Below are positions 9,111-13,976 of a stretch of 13,976 nt of DNA, in pieces (position 1 is the first letter of the stretch; each line of letters begins with the position of its first letter). The translations under genes were made by a program, and so were the position numbers. Origin of the DNA: an uncultured Mycoplasma sp. (GTDB taxonomy: Bacteria > Bacillota_I > Bacilli_A > Mycoplasmatales > Metamycoplasmataceae); the NCBI GenBank assembly GCA_949284615.1, contig CASDWL010000070.1:1-13976 (forward strand). Reading direction: 5' to 3'. The notes beneath the pieces are model-generated. The model ran no database searches, was not told where the DNA came from, and was given only the letters and a program-made list of their open reading frames with translations.

Positions 9111-10959
9111 TTTGACGCAACCCCCTTTCTTTAAGTAATACATTCAACTCTTCTGTACCTAATTGCGAGGCAGCTATTGAACGATATGTATCATTATTAG
9201 CTAATAAGTTTCAATGAGTATCATAACCAACAACACTACCATTATCCATAACAATAATTCTATCCAATTCTTCTACTGAAGAAATTCTTTGGGCAACAAT
9301 TATAGTAGTAGCATCATTATATCTTTTAATATTAGCTTGAACTTTTTTTTCGGTTATTGTATCTAAAGCCGAGGTTGAATCATCAAAAATGATAATTTTA
9401 GATTTTTTAGCAACTGTTCTAGCAATAGAAATTCTTTGTTTTTGTCCTCCAGAAAAATTCTTTCCTCTTTGCTCTACAACTGAATCTAATTTATCAGGTT
9501 TTTTAGAAATAAATTCTCATGCTTCAGCAACTTTAGCAGCTTTTTTAGCTTCTTCTTCTAATTTTTCTTCAGATAAATTTTCATCAAGCCCTAAAGCAAT
9601 ATTAGATTTTATTGTTCCTGAAAATAATAAAGCTGTTTGCGTTGCTATAGCAACATTTGAATTAATCTCATTGAAACTAAATTCTTTAACATCTATTCCA
9701 TCAATTAAAACTTGACCTTTAGAACAATCAAATAATCTTCCAATCAAATTAACTAAAGTTGATTTACCACTACCTGTTCCACCAATAATTCCTATTTTTT
9801 CTTTATCTTTAATTGTCAAATTAATATTTTTTACAATTTCATGAGCATCATCTTTTAAAAATGAATGAGATACATTTTTAAATTCAATTGTTCCTTTAGT
9901 AATTTTTTTTGTAGAAGTATTATCAAATGTTAATGAAGGCTTAAATTTGGCAACTTCATTAATTCTTTTAATACATGGAATTGATCTAGAAACTTGAGCT
10001 ATTGAAACTAAAATAATAATAAATCCAAAAAGAACTTGCATTAAAATTCCAGCAAATCCAATCAATTGACCTGCAGAAGACATGTCATCATATCTATTTC
10101 AAGTTATAAAATAAATAAGAACCATCATTCCTGTTACAACACATTGTAAAACCGGGAATAATAATCCTATTAATGAATACCCTTTAAATCAAGATTTTGT
10201 AAGTTGTTCATTAGGTTGTTCAAATTTTGTTTTTTGATTATTTTCTAAATTGTATGCTTTAACTACTCTAATTCCTAAAATAGATTCACGCACTTGTTTA
10301 TTTATTCCATCTATATATTGTTGTCCTCTTCTCATGTGGGGATTAGAGAAGAAAATAATTAAACCAATAAACACAATCAAAAGAGGAATTACAATTGCAT
10401 AAATAATTACTCAATCTGAATATTGAATTGCTGATTTAATAATTCCAAAAACAATTGAAAATACTCCAGCTACCATGAATTTAGATGCAAAAGAAATAGA
10501 AGTGTATGTCAATTCTGTATCTGTTGTTAATCTAGTAACTAATGAAGAAGCTGAGAATTTATCAATATCTTCAAAAGAAAATTGTTGAATTTTTTCATAA
10601 ACTCTTCTTCTCATTTCTGTTGTATACATTGCAACAGATTTTGAAGCTAATCAAGTTCCTAACGCTCCAAATATTACTCCAATAATTAGAACACCAAAAG
10701 TCAATACAGATAAATTAACAGGACCTAAATTATATAAGGCTAAAATATTAGAATCATTAACTATTTGACTAATAGGTACATTTACTAAACTTCCTGAAAC
10801 ATCTGGAATTAATACATTATTAGGATCTGGATATACTGCACAGTACATCAAGGCACGAATAAAATCTGTTTCAATAATAGCAACAAAAGATTCTAGAACT
10901 AATAATATTGTTGCAATAATTATAATAATTGAAGATTTTTTAGAAAAATATCTAAACAT
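9085..10959 (-). CDS. Heterodimeric ABC exporter, subunit with degenerate ATPase site
   Basis: A 624-residue half transporter with a TM domain and an ATPase domain, rejoined across several TGA Trp codons. Walker A is GGTGSGKST (Lys399) and the signature is FSGGQ (from Ser503). Walker B reads IIIFDD, putting Asp527 where the catalytic Glu should be, and the H-loop has Gln557 (AQRISS) instead of His. This D/Q combination is the degenerate half of TM287/288, LmrCD and BmrCD type exporters, where one site hydrolyses ATP and the other mainly holds it. The segment between TM1 and TM2 (about residues 31-83) is an unusually long external loop. The ATG at 10959 is chosen over a GTG at 10974 because a near-perfect SD lies between them. 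The 3' end overlaps the partner subunit. Substrate unknown. Confidence 0.93.
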
Positions 10960-10962
10960 TAT

Positions 10963-10970
10963 CACCTCCT
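10963..10970 (-). promoter_or_regulatory. Strong Shine-Dalgarno of the first ABC subunit
   Basis: AGGAGGTG on the minus strand, with 5 nt between AGGAGG and the ATG at 10959. It rules out the upstream in-frame GTG at 10974 as the start, since that codon would precede the site. It is the best ribosome binding site in the window. Confidence 0.85.
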
Positions 10971-11004
10971 GCACTTTAATAATAAATTTTTCAAAAAGTT
11001 TTAT

Positions 11005-11043
11005 AAAAAAAATTAATAATTATAAATTCATTTTTATAATTAT
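11005..11043 (-). terminator. AT-only hairpin plus T8 after rsmI
   Basis: An 11-bp perfect inverted repeat (arms 11016-11026 and 11033-11043, 6-nt loop) is followed on the minus strand, three bases later, by eight T residues (11012-11005). It begins 8 nt after the rsmI stop codon. The shape is that of an intrinsic terminator closing the ftsH-rsmI unit, but the stem has no G:C pair, so strength is doubtful. The same stretch contains TATAAT on the minus strand (11019-11024 and 11039-11044), so it may instead be the promoter for the ABC genes. Confidence 0.45.
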
Positions 11044-11051
11044 AATGATTT

Positions 11052-11756
11052 TTAATTTTTATATTTATTTTTTTTAATTTCTTTGGTTTTATTTATTTTT
11101 AAAATTAAGGTAAATTCACCTCTTATTGAGTCTTTTATCTTTTCTTTTATTTCATTGCTTTTTCCTCAATAATAAGTTTCATATGTTTTTGTTAACTCTC
11201 GGCCAACAAAAATTGTATGATCTAATTTTAATTCTTCTATTGCATCTAATAAAAATTCTATTTTATGTGGTGCTGAAAATAAAATGTATGTTCCTTCGGA
11301 TAATGACTTAAGTTGATTAATTAATTGATTCTTTTTTTGTTTGCCAAATCCTAAAAAAGTAAAATTTGGTCCAAGATTACTGGCAGTAATAGCTGTTGTA
11401 ATTGCAGATACACCAGGTATTACTGAAAATTTAATATTATTTTTTATTGCTTCTTCTATTAAATTAAATCCTGGATCACTTATTGAAGGCATTCCAGCAT
11501 CTGAAACTAGACCTATTTGTAAATTTTTATTTATTATTAAATCTATAATCCCTTTAGCTGAAGCTTTTTCATTAAAGTTATGATAAGAAATTAATTTCTT
11601 ATTCTTAATATTAAAATGATGTAGTAATTTTAAGGTAACTCTTGTATCTTCACAAGCAATAATATCAACATTTTTAAGAGTTTCCAATGCTCTTAATGTA
11701 ATATCTTCAAAATTACCTATTGGAGTACCTATAATAAAAAGTTTAATTTCATTCAT
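11052..11756 (-). CDS. rsmI: 16S rRNA 2'-O-ribose C1402 methyltransferase, short form
   Basis: SAM-dependent enzyme that 2'-O-methylates C1402 in the ribosomal decoding centre. The 234 residues contain the family signatures in order: GTPIGNFEDITLRALE (10-25), ACEDTR (34-39), VSDAGMPSISDPG (84-96), IPGVSAITTA (113-122) and RELTKTYET (186-194). After GEFTLIL (213-219) only a short Lys/Asn-rich tail remains, so it is about 50 residues shorter than the 286-residue E. coli protein and lacks most of the C-terminal domain. One TGA Trp is at residue 197. I prefer the ATG at 11756, since the TTG at 11765 abuts the ftsH stop and is too close to any SD. It starts 9 nt after ftsH, so it is likely co-transcribed. 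Confidence 0.9.
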
Positions 11757-11765
11757 TAGATACAA

Positions 11766-13931
11766 TTACTCTTTATCTTTATTTTCTTTGTTATTACTTT
11801 TTTTCTTACTTAAAGTTGTTGTAGATGTTTTAGATTGTTTATCTTTTTTAGTTTTTTCACTTTTAGGAGCCTCATGTTCAACAGTTTCTAAGATTTTATC
11901 GATATCTACTTGATAAGTTTCTTTTTTTGTTTCAATCTCTTCCTCAGGAGGTAATTTCATATTTTTCTCTATGTATTCAATTTCTTCAGCTACAATGGTT
12001 TCTTTTTTTAATAATAAAGTTTTTATTAATTCCAATAATTTTTTATTATCTTCAATAACTTTTTTAGCTTCTTTTTGAGCTGAAGTAATTATTTTTCTTA
12101 CTTCATTGTCAATTTCAGTTGATAAAGCGTCTGAAGTAAATTTACTCTTAGTATAATCACGACCTAAAAATACTGACCCTTCTGGTTCTTCATATTGAAT
12201 TGGACCTAATGAAGACATACCTCATTCTGTTACCATTCTTCTTGCAATAGAAGTTGCCCTTTGAATATCATCAGCTGCTCCTGTTGAAATGTTTTCTTTA
12301 CCATAAATTATTTCTTCTGCAGCTCTACCACCCATATATGATTTAATCATTGATTCAAGCTCTAATTTAGTCTTGTTATATTTTTCTTTTTCAGGCAACA
12401 TTAAATTATATCCACCAGCATTTCCTCTAGGAATAATAGTAATTTTTTGCACTTTATTACCACCTGGTACTTTAAGACCAACAACAGCATGACCAGCTTC
12501 ATGGTAAGCTACCATAGTCAATTCTTCAGGAGAAATTGTTCTTGTTTTTTTGGCAGGACCAGACATTACTCTATCTATAGCTTCATCTATTTGTAATTTT
12601 GTAATAACGCCAGTATTTTCTCTAACTGATAAAAGGGCTGCTTCATTAATAACATTTTCTAATTGAGCACCTGAATATCCAGGAGTTCTTTTTGCTAAAT
12701 TAGCAAAAGTAACTTCGGGATCAATTCTTTTTCCTTTTGCATGTAATTTTAGAATTTCTTCACGTTCTTTTATATCGGGTAAATTAACTGTAATAGTTCT
12801 ATCAAAACGACCTGGTCTTAATAATGCTGGATCAAGAACATCAGTTCTATTAGTTGCTGCCATGATCAGAATTCCACTATTTTCAGTCATTCCATCCATT
12901 TCAACAAGTAATTGATTTAGAGTTTGTTCTCTCTCATCATTTCCTCCACCAATACCTGCTCCACGAGATCTTCCTACTGCATCAATTTCATCTATGAAAA
13001 TAATAGCAGGAGCTTCTTTACGTGCTTCTTTAAATAATTCTCTTACTCTTTTTGCCCCAACACCAACATACATTTCAACAAAATTAGAACCTGAAATAAA
13101 GTAAAATGGAACATTAGCTTCTCCAGCTGTTGCTTTAGCAATTAATGTTTTTCCAGTTCCTGGAGGACCACCAAGTAGTATACCTTTAGGTATTCTTGCT
13201 CCAGCAGCTGAATATTTAGCAGGATTTTTTAAATAATCAACTAATTCTCTTACTTCTTCTTTTACTTCTTCATTTCCTGCAATATCTGCAAATTTTTTAT
13301 CGGAAATGATTTTTTGAGCTTGATTTTTTCCAGGATTAAATATCCCTCCTCCAGCTTTCATTTGAGAACGGTATAAAATTCACATTAATAGGAACAATAA
13401 TAACATTGGTCCAAATGATACTAATAATTTATATCAAATACTTTCTTGTACTACATAAGTACTTCTAAATATCCCTGCAACTAAATATTGTGAAGATGTT
13501 CCTCCAGGAACATAATTTGGATTTTCTTTAAAATAGAATAACTGATTGATTCCTTGAGAAATAACAGGCATACCTAAAGGGTTTGATGGATCTGCAATTG
13601 GAATTCCATCCTTATCAACAAAAGCAACATTTGCAAAATATTCTCCTAAATAATCTGCAACTCGTTGAGTTAATCCAATGATATAATTTTGACCATTATA
13701 AGTAAATAATAATTTACGTTGGAAATCTGAAAGAATTATAGATGAAAAATATTTATCATCAGTAGGACTAGCTGCAGCTTCAGTTATGAATTTTTTAAGT
13801 TCTTCTATATTAGTTTCAATAGGAGCCGGATTTAATAAATATCATATTAACCAAATAAAAAGAATTATTATTAAAATAATTAAAATAATAGGTAATCATC
13901 TAATTTTTCTTTTAGGCTTATTATCATTCAT
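11766..13931 (-). CDS. ftsH: ATP-dependent zinc metalloprotease FtsH with long charged tail
   Basis: Membrane-bound AAA+ protease that extracts and degrades membrane and short-lived cytoplasmic proteins. The 721 residues show a first TM (about 13-34), an external domain, a second TM ending near residue 185 (LLLFLLMWILY), and an AAA domain with Walker [10 protein letters not shown] (Lys261), Walker B IIFIDEID (Asp314, Glu315) and LLRPGRFDR. The peptidase zinc site is HEAGH (His477-His481), with the distal acidic ligand in the [12 protein letters not shown] region. After the usual family end (near MKLPPEEE) comes an extra tail of about 55 residues, rich in Lys, Glu, Ser and Thr. The ATG at 13931 has AGGAG 6 nt upstream. 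TGA Trp codons occur at about residues 12, 33 and 571; a TGG is also used in the first helix. rsmI follows after 9 nt. Confidence 0.97.
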
Positions 13932-13976
13932 ACATCTCTCCTAAACTACATGAATTAATATTTTTATATAATATAA
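13932..13976 (-). promoter_or_regulatory. ftsH leader with Shine-Dalgarno, promoter cut by edge
   Basis: The AGGAG at 13938-13942 is the ftsH ribosome binding site. Further up, the minus strand is TATATTATATAAAAATATT-like to the window edge, a plausible -10 region, but the upstream half is missing so no promoter can be defined. Confidence 0.35.

Noticed and set aside
9389-9715. Plus-strand open frame opposite an ABC ATPase domain
   Set aside because: It is antisense to the Walker B and signature motifs of a real gene.
7245-10974. The ABC genes as a cluster of broken pseudogenes
   Set aside because: All apparent breaks are TGA codons at Trp-compatible positions; with code 4 both subunits are full length with ordered motifs.
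11341-11583. Plus-strand open frame opposite rsmI
   Set aside because: It overlaps conserved RsmI motifs on the minus strand and has no ribosome binding site.

Overview
The window is an AT-rich chromosomal segment from a mollicute (Mycoplasma/Spiroplasma/Entomoplasma type). The main evidence is the genetic code: nearly every conserved protein here is interrupted by in-frame TGA codons at positions where tryptophan is expected. Reading TGA as Trp restores full-length AtpB, ThrRS, DeoC, two ABC exporter subunits, RsmI and FtsH. The genus cannot be fixed from this sequence alone. All genes found lie on the minus strand, so the text below follows the direction of transcription, from high to low coordinates.

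ftsH (13931-11766) encodes the membrane AAA+ zinc protease with an unusual charged tail. It is followed after 9 nt by a short rsmI (16S rRNA 2'-O-methyltransferase). An AT-only hairpin followed by T8 lies in the 92-nt gap after rsmI. Next come two overlapping genes for a heterodimeric ABC exporter (10959-7245). The first subunit has a degenerate ATPase site (Asp for the catalytic Glu, Gln for the H-loop His) and the second has the intact set, as in the TM287/288, LmrCD and BmrCD families. deoC (deoxyribose-phosphate aldolase) follows after 16 nt, and then a 710-residue exported protein of unknown function that lacks both a lipobox Cys and a recognisable Shine-Dalgarno sequence. thrS follows, without the TGS domain but with the editing residues, and overlaps by 14 nt a four-helix membrane protein of unknown function.

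A 179-nt gap holding an extended -10 promoter precedes a 203-residue coiled-coil protein built from eight 14-residue (42-bp) repeats. A second gap of 183 nt leads to the start of the F1Fo ATP synthase locus: an AtpI/MG406-like membrane protein, then atpB, which runs off the left edge.

Most of this is core mollicute housekeeping. The accessory or poorly understood items are the coiled-coil repeat protein, the exported protein and the two small membrane proteins. I found no RNA genes, insertion sequences, CRISPR arrays or phage genes, and nothing I can defend as a new multi-gene system.
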